From: Anastrepha obliqua
Lineage: Eukaryota; Arthropoda; Insecta; Diptera; Tephritidae
Reading direction: 5' to 3'
DNA length: 64,000 nt
NCBI RefSeq assembly: GCF_027943255.1
Contig: NC_072892.1
Span: 166,596,792-166,660,791, forward strand
This document shows positions 45,805 through 55,819 of this stretch, piece after piece (the first letter of the stretch is position 1; each line of letters starts with the position of its first letter). Made by a program: the position numbers and the translations under genes. Under the pieces are notes generated by a model. It was not told the DNA's origin. It saw nothing but the letters and a program-made list of their open reading frames with translations, and ran no database searches.

Positions 45805-46547
45805 GGAGGGTGGTCTACCTAGCATTTGCAATTTCATTTACTTGTAATTCGCAAAAGACGCATGAATATTTTTTTATGGATTAACTTTTCTTGGATAGAG
45901 TAAGCTCTGCCATTAGAAATGGAGTATACCTATATATAGAATATATATATTTTTTTTTATTAATTTAAAGGGATTCTTACAGATTAGTAGAGCAATTAAA
46001 CATTTTAGAAAAATTCAATCTGTAGTTGTAGCCATTTAAATTGGATTGAATAACTTTGGAGTTTGTGTTAATCTTGGATAAGCGCAAGCATTTCTTAGCA
46101 CATTTTTTGATTATATGTAGTATCCTAAGGAAGATTTCAAATTTAGTACATTGACTCAATACATATAATTTTCTATGAGCTTATTTCTTTTATCCTCCTG
46201 ATGGCGCAGAAGAGCTGTGGATATAAAAAGTAAGCTAACTGGGGATACATTTCAGTATAAAACAAACAAATTTTTCTAAGAAAATATTATTTAGTAAACG
46301 GCGACATTGCAGAGATTCTCACGAGGCATAGTGAATATGAGGAGATCTACAGCTCGCACTACAACTGGTGCTAATTGGAAGCTGGAAAAAAAGTCCAGAA
46401 TTTTATATAATGTAAATTTGTGCAGCTGCTCCTCTACGTAGAGAATTTTAGAAACATTGGTTTTTAATAATTTTTGAGTCTTATGTTAAAGTCGTTATTT
46501 TTTCACCAAAAAATGGCAACGATTTATTACAAATTTTTTTTTGTATT
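45805..46547. other. AT-rich non-coding stretch
   Basis: No gene or element recognised. Confidence 0.4.
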
Positions 46548-46549
46548 TA

Positions 46550-47797
46550 TTGGTAGTCGAAAAAGTCTTTTCGTATTTTGTCAACAGATGTCGTTGGACT
46601 CATCTATCTCCAGTGCTACCAATCATACGGTGTTAGAAAGGTGACAGTTTAGGCTTCATTTAATGAAAAAAAATTAAATTCTGAGAAGTTGAAAAAAAGT
46701 TATAACTGTTCAAAAATGAGTGAAAATAATGAAGAAATTCGCTATATTTGAAATTTTTGTATAAAAAAGGGAAGAATGCCACCAAAGAAATTTGTGAAGT
46801 TTACGGAGACGATGCTGTATCAGTTCGTGTAGCACAACAGTGGTTCGCTCGCTTCCGTTCTGGAAATTTCGATGTGAAAGATGCACCTCGCTCCGGTCGA
46901 CCTATTGTTGAAAAAGTCGATGAAATTATGGAAAAGATTGACCAGGACCATCACATAAGCTGCCATGACATCGCCAAGGCACTAAACATTCATCATCAAA
47001 CGGTTTTGTATCATTTAAAAAAGGCTGGTTACAAAAAGAAGCTCGATGCTTGGGTACCACATGAATTGTCTGTGAAAAATTTAATGGACCAAATTAACAT
47101 CTGCGATTCTTTGCTGAAACGAAATGAAATCGAACCATTTCTGAAGCGAATGGTAACAGGAGACGAAAAGTGGATCAAATACGACAATATAGTGTGAAAA
47201 AGATCATGGTGCAAGGGTGGTGAAGCTCAACAAATGGTCGCAAAGCAAGGATTGACGCCTCAAAAGGTTATGCTGTATGTTTGGTGGGATTGGAAAGGAA
47301 TCATCCACTATGAGCTGCTCCAGCCTGCTCGAACGATTGATTCTACACTTTACTGTCAATAACTGATGAGATTGAAGCAAGCAATCGAGAAAAAACGGCC
47401 AGAACTGATCAGCAGAAAGGGCGTCGTCTTCCATCAGGACAACGTTAGGCCACACACATCTTTGATGACTCGGCAAAAACTGGGAGAGCTTGGCTGGGAA
47501 GTTTTGATGCATCCACCATATAGCCCTGACGGACTACCATTTGTTTCGGTCAATGCAGAACTCCCTTAATGGAGTAAAGTTGGCTTCAAGAGAAGCCTGT
47601 GAAAATTACTTGTCGCAGTTTTTCGCCGACAAACCACAAAAGTTTTACACTGATGGAATAATGTCTCTAGAAGAAAAATGGCAAAAGGTGGTCGACCAAA
47701 ATGGTCCATATTTGGTTTAATAAAATTCATTACAAATATAAAAAAAAATTAATTGAAGTTTGATTAGAAATGCGAAAAGACTTTTTCGACTACCCAA
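46550..47797 (+). mobile_element. Full-length mariner (cecropia/SETMAR-type) with both inverted repeats
   Basis: TA at 46548-46549 and 47798-47799 flank a 1248-bp element. Inverted repeats are TTGGTAGTCGAAAAAGTCTT on the left and, reverse complemented, TTGGGTAGTCGAAAAAGTCT on the right, with one insertion. The transposase gene inside has a frameshift, two stops and a small deletion. It is a much better preserved relative of the relic at 24880. Confidence 0.92.
46716..47720 (+). pseudogene. Mariner transposase with frameshift, two stops and a catalytic deletion
   Basis: The start at 46716 (MSENNEEIRYI) runs into a stop after 11 codons. A one-base slip takes the frame to LKFLYKKGKNATKEICEVYG and the HTH region up to AWVPHELSV and RMVTGDEKWIKYDN (first Asp). 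A TGA follows at 47196, and a TAA lies further on (after LYCQ, near 47362). The second Asp is in VVFHQDNVRPHT. At the third Asp the text goes from YSPD directly into a DYHLF reading in another frame. About four residues (LAPS) are lost there, destroying the spacing. The C-terminal end LEEKWQKVVDQNGPYLV stops at 47718-47720. Confidence 0.85.
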
Positions 47798-47799
47798 TA

Positions 47800-48090
47800 T
47801 TAACCGAAAGTCTCTAAGTAATTCGCTCTGAAACGCTACTTAATAATTGGCGCAAGATTTTAAAATAAAAGGACTGAAAATTGTGGATGTTACGCCAAGT
47901 ATCGTTAAAAAAATAGTTTTTTGAGTTGAAAGTTTTTAAGGTTTCCAAATGTGCCCTCGAAGTGAGCAAGGAATTACCGAAAGCTTTTCTGCCTAAAGAA
48001 ATATGCAACTAGCTTAATTATTTTATCTTCTACACATTTTAAATGAAAAATACTTTACTTACTTTCAATACTTATGATTGTTTTATTAAT
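47800..48090. other. Unique non-coding stretch
   Basis: Nothing recognised. Confidence 0.4.
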
Positions 48091-48125
48091 AACAATTCTT
48101 CTTTTGTCTCTTTGCAGGTGAGCCA
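48086..48125 (+). promoter_or_regulatory. Recursive-splice-like site or terminal-exon acceptor
   Basis: TTAATAAC (branch-point-like) is followed by TTCTTCTTTTGTCTCTTTGCAG, then GTGAGC. The pyrimidine tract has no AG before the final CAG (AG at 48116-48117), and the next bases form a 5' splice site at 48118. This juxtaposition is the form of a zero-length recursive exon in long fly introns. It is the only such site I found in the window. Alternatively it is a plain acceptor. Joined to the exon at 32403 it would add GEPKKYAF and a stop, with AATAAA 54 bases downstream at 48171-48176. Confidence 0.4.
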
Positions 48126-48589
48126 AAAAAATATGCATTCTAATTTTTATAAGCACTAAGAGTATTTTACAATAAAATAGTGAGTACAAAATGGCAATCG
48201 AACATATGTCACTTTTAGATTGAAATACACTGCGTTTAACAAATCTACACTAGGGCGTATTGAAATGTTTTTTACAGCTCATATGTTTTTTTATAATTTT
48301 AATAATTCTGCAAAAAAAGTTAATACTTCTAGAGAAACCATATAAACTCAAGTTTCAAATATTATTCAAATCTAGAAAAAATTCAACAAAATTTCATGCT
48401 TTGAATCAGAATTTGAAAAAAAAAAATCGGGTATGCAGTTTTAAAGCCCATTCAATTTGCATAAGGTCATATCCAAAAACAAAAGAAGGTATTTGGATAT
48501 GACCTCATAACCGGCGAAGTATTGGCATAACTCACAGAAGAAGGACTAACTTTCTTTGCGTACATATAAATTTCTATTACATTAACTGG

Positions 48590-48925
48590 TTTTGTTCCCC
48601 CTCAATGGAAAATAACTGAAGTACAATGATTCTCGAACCAAGGAAAAACGCTGAACAAGTCGAATCATAGCGGCCCATCAGCCTATCGTCTATTGCCTCT
48701 AAGGTAATGGAATCCCTTTTTCTCAAAAGAATGATGCCTATAATAATTGAAGAACGAAATATAAACCTAAATCACCGATTTGATTTCAGGAAAAAACGCA
48801 TTATCATTGAATAATTACATACACTCATAAGCGGCATACACAAAGCATTTGAAGAAAACAAAAATATTGCACAGCGGCTTTTCTCGAGCCTTTTACCGCG
48901 TTTGGCATGATGTCTTACTCGATAG
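48590..48925 (+). mobile_element. Jockey-like RT fragment
   Basis: The plus strand in changing frames reads FVPPQWKITEV, then GPSAYRLLPLR-like sequence corresponding to the YRPISLLP motif, then ISGKNALSLNNYIHS (48775-48825) and FSRAFYRVWHDVLL (48880-48920), the D-AFD-VWH RT motif. Only RT motifs 0-3 remain, with several stops. It is fused directly to the C-terminal part of a different LINE at about 48926. Confidence 0.6.
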
Positions 48926-49330
48926 AAGAAAGACACCCTTCCAATGTTAGGATGTTCTCGGCCAAACATTTCACGCATCACTGCAACCCTTACAGGTCAT
49001 TGGGAGGTAGGGGCTTATGCAGCCAGACTCAACCTCCTCTTCAATGCCATCTGCAGAAGCTGTCAAGCGGAAGGGGTGAAGGAAAGTCTTCCCTACTAGC
49101 TAGAGCACGACTTCGCCCCTTCGGTAAGCCTTTCCTACAGCAAATTAAGGAGATCTCAAACATCGAGATAAAGAATTTGCTGCTATACTTGGATTTCACT
49201 AAATTGATCTGACTTAGAAGCAAAAAAAAATAAAAAAGAACACGAGGGCAGTGGTAGTAAAACGGTGCTGCTCACTAATTAGGATTATTTCAGTAGAAAT
49301 ACTCAACTATTTCAACAATAACAACAACTT
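48926..49330 (+). mobile_element. LINE C-terminal end with CAA-type tail
   Basis: The plus strand reads LTGHWEVGAYAARLNLLFNA, then ICRSCQAEGVKESLP and, in a second frame, LLARARLRPFGKPFLQQIKE and LLLYLDFTKLI with a stop at about 49210. This is the C-x2-C knuckle end of an RNase-H-type LINE with one small frameshift or deletion at the H-x4-C. It ends near 49330 in CAACAATAACAACAACTTCG, a CAA-type 3' tail. The preceding domain is not its own RNase H but a Jockey RT piece. Confidence 0.65.
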
Positions 49331-49334
49331 CGAA

Positions 49335-49925
49335 TAATATTGCACTCAAATCCTCTTATCGCAGAAATAATTGCAAATCCCACAATCTTCACCAGACTTA
49401 AAAGAAAGCATTGATTTTTAGCAATTTTTTTCTCTCCATGTTTGGTGTCTTCTTCCCTAAAAATATATGTCGAACATTTATTGCATTCACAAGATTGCCC
49501 GCAAAAAAAAAAATTTGCCGAAAATTAGTGCGACTTTGAACCCATTTGAGAATTGCATTGTATTATTCAAACCTAAGTGAGCTATCAAATTGCATACCTG
49601 GAATTTTTGTAAAAATTTTTAAGTTTTACTTAAATTTTTGTTTATTAAATTTTTTAAGAAGTTCTAAAAAAAAGTATCAACTTTTGATGAAAATGTGTTG
49701 AATTTTTTTTTTCTTTTAATTTGCACAGTGTTAGAAATTGAAATTTATATGGCTTTTGTAAAACATTAAACTGTATTTTCATAAAAACATTATTGACATT
49801 AAATAGAAGACAAGCAAAATTTTCAAAACTTATTGATAAGTCCCCGTGATATAGATATTTTATATGTTTAAGGTTTAGATGTACTCGTATGCGTATATAA
49901 ATATAATCACATTAATTTTTAAATA
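49335..49925. other. AT-rich non-coding stretch
   Basis: Nothing recognised. Confidence 0.4.
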
Positions 49926-49929
49926 CGTT

Positions 49930-50990
49930 TTGAAGTGAAACTTCTTAGGCGTCGATCAACGAGGAGAGAGAAAAATGATATAACGTATAGGAAAAGGAGA
50001 GAGAGAGCTATACCTTATATAAATCTTAGATACACTTTAGGCTATTCACATTTCCCTTTTGTGCGGTCCTTCGTCTTTTCTCCCATTCCTACGCTAAGGC
50101 TCTAGTCTAATGCTGGAAACAGTCACCGACGTAAACGCAGTCCCCTGTCAGCTGTTACGATCAAACCAATGAGAGCCCATGTTAATGAAAAATTACTTCC
50201 CTTCCATACCGTAGTATCGTACATTTTATAGCAGAATTTTGAAAATTCCTCTCAGTATGGCTCTCTCACCACACATTGTTGCCAAACAGTACATTTCAAA
50301 ATCATTTACAAAATAAACTTGGAAAATTTTGAATTTTTGTTAAAATAACTTAAGAACAATGTTGAACAACATTGAAAAATTGTAGCTGATAACGCGAATG
50401 TGTGACAAAGTGTTAAGCAAAAATATCAATGGATGTGTAGATACAAACCGATGTAATGTGTAAATATTTTACTAAAAGAATGCAGTTGTTCTCTGCGGGA
50501 TGAGTTTTGCTTAATTTTGTGTTCTCTAGGGGCTGCTGTAAGGGACTACGTACGTCGGTCACTGTTTCCAGCATTAAGCGCTATATGTGCGCACGGCCCT
50601 AACGCCATGCTAATACATCGGAGCGAGAGAGAGAGCAACGTATAGTTTGAATACGACAGATCGTATTGTATGTGCTGTGGCAGTACGCGTTGGCGACAGA
50701 CGCTATATATACGCACTTGATATACCACGTGTATTACTATTCATTTTTGTGTTTTGTGATTATTTATATTTATTAAAATTTGTGTTCTGTGATTATTGAA
50801 CTGCATCTGTAAAGAATTATTTTTTTTTGTAAATTTTGTCTATTTGTATTCTCTGCAAACGTTGTGAATTTATTTAGATATATATTCTATCTCTCTCTCT
50901 CTCTCATTTTCTCTATCTCATTCTCTCTCGGGTCTCTCCCTCTTTCTTTGTCTGCCTTGAAAGTTTCACTTCTATTATGCGTCCTACGCT
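49930..50990. repeat. Nested inverted-repeat structure, unclassified
   Basis: An inner pair of about 45 bases is inverted. TAATGCTGGAAACAGTCACC and GACGTAAACGCAGTCC lie at 50108-50145. The reverse complement at 50535-50577 reads TAATGCTGGAAACAGTGACC and GACGTACGTAGTCC. An outer, weaker pair contains GAAGTGAAACTT at 49933-49944 and inverted at about 50962-50973, with a few more matches on either side. GA/TC-rich runs accompany the arms (49960-50010, 50620-50640, 50890-50935). The stretch between the inner arms is unique with no open frame. It could be a decayed DNA transposon or a cis-regulatory region; no family was recognised. Confidence 0.45.
50888..50938. repeat. (TC)n low-complexity tract
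   Basis: TCTCTCTCTCTCTCTC-like run with interruptions, repeated up to about 50950. Confidence 0.85.
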
Positions 50991-50991
50991 A

Positions 50992-52475
50992 CACGCTCTT
51001 TTTCTGTTTTTAGAATAATAAAAGTAATTATCAGCTTTGCAGAACTTCTTCCCTCTCCTAACAAAAGACGTTTAGGCTGCCATGCGAACTGCTATCAAAA
51101 TTATCAATCTAAAAATGTTACAAAACTTTTTCAAACTCCCTGCTGATAAGGGATTTGACAATTTAATAGATTTTTCTATTTAATTTTCATTTTTTTATAT
51201 TATATTTTTATTTTTTTATTTTTCTGGTACTTTTGTCCTTACAAAATCGATTACTAAAACCAGACAAATCAATCTGAAAGTTGATTTATGTGCATGGGAT
51301 GGCAAGTCCACTTTAATAGAAATATTTGTAATGACAATAAAAATAACAGAAATCACTAACAATGTCACAAGCAGCCCCAGAAGAGCTTAGAAATACATAC
51401 ATACTCAGATATGTGTGTGTGTTTAAATATGTAAAAGTTTTGTAGCTGAGTGCTTCAGTGTGATGTAAGGACAAAGGATACCCATCATCCTCATCATATC
51501 CGGTACATGTGCGTGTCTTTGAAAAGATGATGGAGTAAGAGCGATAACGATAACAATAGCAATCACAATATCATTTTGTGAGCGAAGCGATGATGAGTCT
51601 AAAATAGATATACGCACACACACGCATATACTCACATGTATAAATGCTCGTCAAAATTTAGCTATTATCAATATAGAGACATGGACTAAACTTTCTATAG
51701 CTTGACAATATGTACTGTTAAGAATGATATTTAGGTTGACGTTGATAAAAAAAAAAATACATAAAAAGTTTATTGCGATGAGATGACAAACTGAAGCAAA
51801 TATTAATGATAGAGATAAATGAGGCACACAGTTCTCGGTGCTCGGCTGCAGATATGACGGCGACAACGACAACAACTGCGACATGTAGCCCGGTAGTGGC
51901 AACTAAAGCAGAATAAGCAGCTACTATTTATTTTAACTGGTTATGAGCGGAAGAACAGCACGGGAAGCATTGCTTGTATGTTGCAGCTGTATGTTAATAC
52001 TGGCGCTGCATTGAGTAGTTAGAAGTAGAGGAATCGCTATTAGATTGCGTGCATTGCTCGAATTTTAGTGAATTTAAGTGTATTCTCAACTTTTGTTCCC
52101 CTGGTGATGACTCGTAAAACCGGCATGAGTCATTGCAGACAAGGCTTGTGCAGATCAAATGACGTCTCAGTCTGCAATGGCTCGTGAGGGTGGCTGTAAG
52201 AACTTTCAATTTGTGCTTTGGGAGATTTATAAGCTGCTTAAATACTTTCGTATTGTACCTGCCCAGTAAAGAGTTAAAAAAAAGGACTAAGGTTGTTGTT
52301 GTTGTAGCAGCAATACGAAACCCTGTCAGTGTAGTGTAAATCACCGGTCGTCTACGTCTAACTCAGCTAAAGACGCAGGAAACTAGCTGTTTTGACAGGT
52401 CGGCTTCATAGGGAAAGGGGACTAAGGTCTTCTATGGTGCTGCCACAGCCCACAGTGGAGCGACACATACAAGTT
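50992..52475. other. Unique non-coding stretch
   Basis: No supported gene. At 52285-52410 a sequence starting AAGGTTGTTGTTGTTGTAGC looks like the CAA-tailed end (minus strand) of a dispersed element, without recognisable coding sequence. CA-repeat words lie at 51600-51640. Confidence 0.4.
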
Positions 52476-52479
52476 AGCC

Positions 52480-53180
52480 GGATAAAATTATTTTATGTAT
52501 TTGTATAGAATGCCGGGCGGCCCTTAATGATATTAGTGACGTATTCAAGGTCAGCCTTATTTGGGTTCCGGGGCATAGAGATATTGGGGGAAACTGTAAA
52601 GCTGATCAGCTAGCCAGAAAAGATACTGCTCTTCAAATGATCAGTGATAAAAGTACCATTAGAATACCCTTGGCCACGAGTAAACTACAAAAAAACAACA
52701 TTATCTAAGAGTCCAATAGGTCATGGAGAAATGAAGATACGTGTCTAACAGCTAACCTACTATGGCCGCAAATAAACAAGAAAAGAACAAAGGAATTGCT
52801 TAGTCTCTCAAGAGACAATATCTCGAAGGTCGAGGGTTTGTTTAACCGGTCACTGGCTCGAGACTAGGAGTTTTCTCCCATGACTATTCTAGAAGTTGCA
52901 GAGATGAGGAAGAGGTAGAAACAGTTGAACACTTCCTTTGCAATTGTCCAGCCCTAGCTGAAATCAGAGCAGGTTGTCTAGGTAAATACTTTTTTAATTC
53001 TCTCACAGAGCTCTGTCTGGCGTGGGGTTGGGATCAATACTATGTTTCATAAGATCCACAAAATGGTTCCACGAAGGAAGGTAAATAAGGTTACCGTGTA
53101 GCACAGCGGCATCACAACGGACCTGTAAGGTCTAAGTAAGTTAGTCGTGCAGACCGACTGCCACTATAACCTAACCTAAC
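52480..53180 (+). mobile_element. LINE 3' part: RNase H, zinc knuckle and (CCTAA)n tail
   Basis: The plus strand reads CRAALNDISDVFKVSLIWVP then GHRDIGGNCKADQLARKD (52510-52620), an RNase H end with GH and Asp preserved, to a stop at about 52708. The C-terminal region follows with frame changes: SLSRDNISKVEGLF (52800-52845), then SRSCRDEEEVETVEHFLCNC and PALAEIRAGCLGKYFF (52890-53000). It ends at 53168-53180 in ATAACCTAACCTAACC. This is the most complete of the three LINE ends with a CCTAA tail. Confidence 0.75.
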
Positions 53181-53184
53181 CATA

Positions 53185-55488
53185 GAAATAACTAAAATGA
53201 GTAAAAACATTGTACGACGATGCAATGAACCTCTGCACACCGAATTCGAAGTGGAAATTTCAAAGTGGTATTTTCCGATTTTATTTCATTTAATCCGATG
53301 TATCTTTCGAACTACTAATCGCATATAACTTTGTAAATACTTTTTTGGAATATCAGTGCGAAGGCTTTTACAGCAAATTATTTTATAGAAGAATTTTCAA
53401 TCAGTTTTTTTTTTGTTTTTATTAGCAGATAATACTAGACAATAAGAGGGAATAGAATTTTGCATTTAATAGGAATTTCGGAATTTGCAGATAGGAATTT
53501 CGATTATAATACAAATTCGTATGTAATAACTTACTATACACTTTGTGGGCCAATAGTAATGCAATATTGATGATTATAATCAATGGAGTGTTCTTTTCGT
53601 GTTACTGAAATAATTTTAGGCTCTATTCCATTAATATGTTCTTTCCGTATATTTGCGATGCCACCGATATTTGTATAAGATTTATCAAACTGCTTAACAC
53701 AAAAAAAAACATATCGTTCATCCCTAGCAATGATATGTATAAATTCATCAATAACTTTAATAATTAACTCCTTTTGCTTGCACTCTTATGCACTCACTGC
53801 TAGTCCACCTACCCTATTCAGAGAGCAGATTAAGAAAAAATGTTGTACTAATTTTCTCTTCTAACGGCAAGCCATGATCAATGTTATTGTATGTGCATTC
53901 TCATTTTCTCATATAACTGCAAGCCATGATTAGTGTTGTTGTATGTAAAGCATTCTCACAGCCCATCGCATACTCTATCTCAGCAAAGTATGCTTTTAAT
54001 TGTTGTTATTTTCTATGCCCATGCTGCTGTGCATATACACGCATACATATAAAAGCCTCATTGCGTGCACTTACAACGAAGACTTAAGCAACGAACTTGA
54101 TTACTACAGTGATATCTTCTATACTATAAAGGTGAATATCTGTACGTTGTCCGCGCATCACTACGAAACGACAACACCAAATGACGTAAAAATTTGTATA
54201 CATTCATATTTTCACCCAATGAAGGTTATAGGCATGTTTTTATGATGGAACTCCCTTCCCACAGCCCCCAGGCCGCGCTACCACTCTCATTCGTCACTAA
54301 TAATCGAATATTTGCTTAAATTGAATGTAAAAAATTTTAGTTTTTCCTATTTCCCACTATTTATAGCACACTCTAGACTTCATAATCCGCGGTTTGAGAT
54401 AGAAAACTAATAAAAATAATTTTGCTTGATATTTTTTTGATTGGTTGTTTTGATTTTATTCAACGAAGCATAGCAACGGATGCCGGGTATTGTAATAATA
54501 TGGTTATTAATAAAAAATTATTTTCTATGAAATTATTGTTTGAAATTCTTTTATATACATACCCTAAATCCCTCAAAACTACTCCTACCCGAGCTGGTTA
54601 AAGCTAGTTTACAATAAATCCGAGCAAAGTCTAAGCTCTTCTGATATGTAAAGGGAGATATTAGGGGTAAAAGGTGTCAGGAATATATGTATATAAAAGA
54701 TCAGCACATGGCGCCAACTTTTAAATTGTTCACGTTATATAAAAGTTATATATATTGACAAATAAAAGCGAGTTCCCATAAGCATTCTTTGATGTAGTAT
54801 TATCAAAGGCGCTCCATTTTGTGGTCGGTTTTAAAAAATATTTTCTTTATAAAACTAAAAAAAGAATTTTAGTAATTCGTAAATTCTAACCTGACTTCTC
54901 TTTTTGAGCATCAGAAAAATTTGAGAATGAAATCTAAAAAATAAGGTTTTCGTATATTTATTTCAGTGAATATCTGTTGCCTTTAACCATACTGAATTAG
55001 CTATTTGGCAATGAATTTTGTTCAGCTAAATTAGTAATTTATTTATTTATTATTTACTTCAGTCTATAGAAAATGATCTTACAGACTAATTCACTTAATT
55101 AAATATGGTCAAAAGATTAAGCTTAAATTTTAGAATATTTTCATCCAAGTTGATGGCGTTTCAATACTGGTTGCACAACCGCGCAGATCGCACAAAAGCT
55201 CATGAAATGCATAATCAATCGTAATATTAGAAAAGTTAATTAAACGATTAATTCTTAGACTATAAAAAGAAATATGGCTTTGAAATTGCCTTAAAGATTA
55301 TTGAGAAATATTTTCGCCTCTTATGTAATGATGGAAGCCCAGTTATTTACGTCGACCTACATAAGGGACAGAATAATTTTGGCAGCTCATTTTAGGCAAC
55401 AGTATTTTCGTGAAAATTTATATACCTTTTCGATTTTTCTCCAGTGAGCTGCGTAGTATGGGTTCCATTTTAATGAACAGTACTCAAT
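53185..55488. other. Unique non-coding stretch
   Basis: No supported gene. A tandem duplication of about 55 bases sits at 53850-53962 (copies share GCAAGCCATGAT). A TATAAAAG occurs at 54048-54055 without a clear initiator. Nothing else recognised. Confidence 0.4.
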
Positions 55489-55490
55489 GC

Positions 55491-55816
55491 GAGCGACCGC
55501 CTTAGCCGAATGGGTTTGTGCGTGATTACCATTCGGAATTCACAGAGAGAACGTTGGTTCGAATCTCGGTGAAACACCAAATTAAGAAAAACATTTTTCT
55601 AATAGCGGCCGCCCCTCGGCAGGCAATGGCAATTCTCCGAGTGTATTTCTGCCATGAAAAAGCTCCTCATAAAAATATCTGCCGTTCGGAGTCGGCGTGA
55701 AACTGTAGGTCACTCCATTTGCGGAACAACATCAAGACGCACACCACAAATAGGAGGAGGAGCTCGGCCAAACACCCAAATAGGGTGTACGCGCCAATTA
55801 TATATATATATATATA
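55491..55816 (+). mobile_element. tRNA-derived SINE, near full length
   Basis: It begins GAGCGACCGCCTTAGCCGAA. The Pol III box A (TAGCCGAATGGG, 55503-55514) and box B (GGTTCGAATCTC, 55556-55567) are both intact and 41 bases apart. The long spacing and variable-arm-like ATTCGGAATTCACAGAGAG suggest a Ser/Leu-type tRNA head. A tRNA-unrelated body of about 230 bases follows (conserved-looking CTCGGCAGGCAATGGCAATT and AGGAGGAGCTCGGCC). The element ends in a (TA)n tail at 55798-55816. No target duplication is obvious. The intact promoter boxes suggest it could be transcribed. Confidence 0.8.
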
Positions 55817-55819
55817 GTT

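Noticed and set aside
54048..54055. TATAAAAG as a promoter
   Set aside because: No initiator at the expected distance and no gene-like frame with support downstream (the 81-codon frame at 54000 includes the TATA box itself).
54470..54500. Helitron-like 3' end (GCATAGCAACGGATGCCGGG)
   Set aside because: No CTRR end, hairpin or Rep/helicase sequence could be shown.
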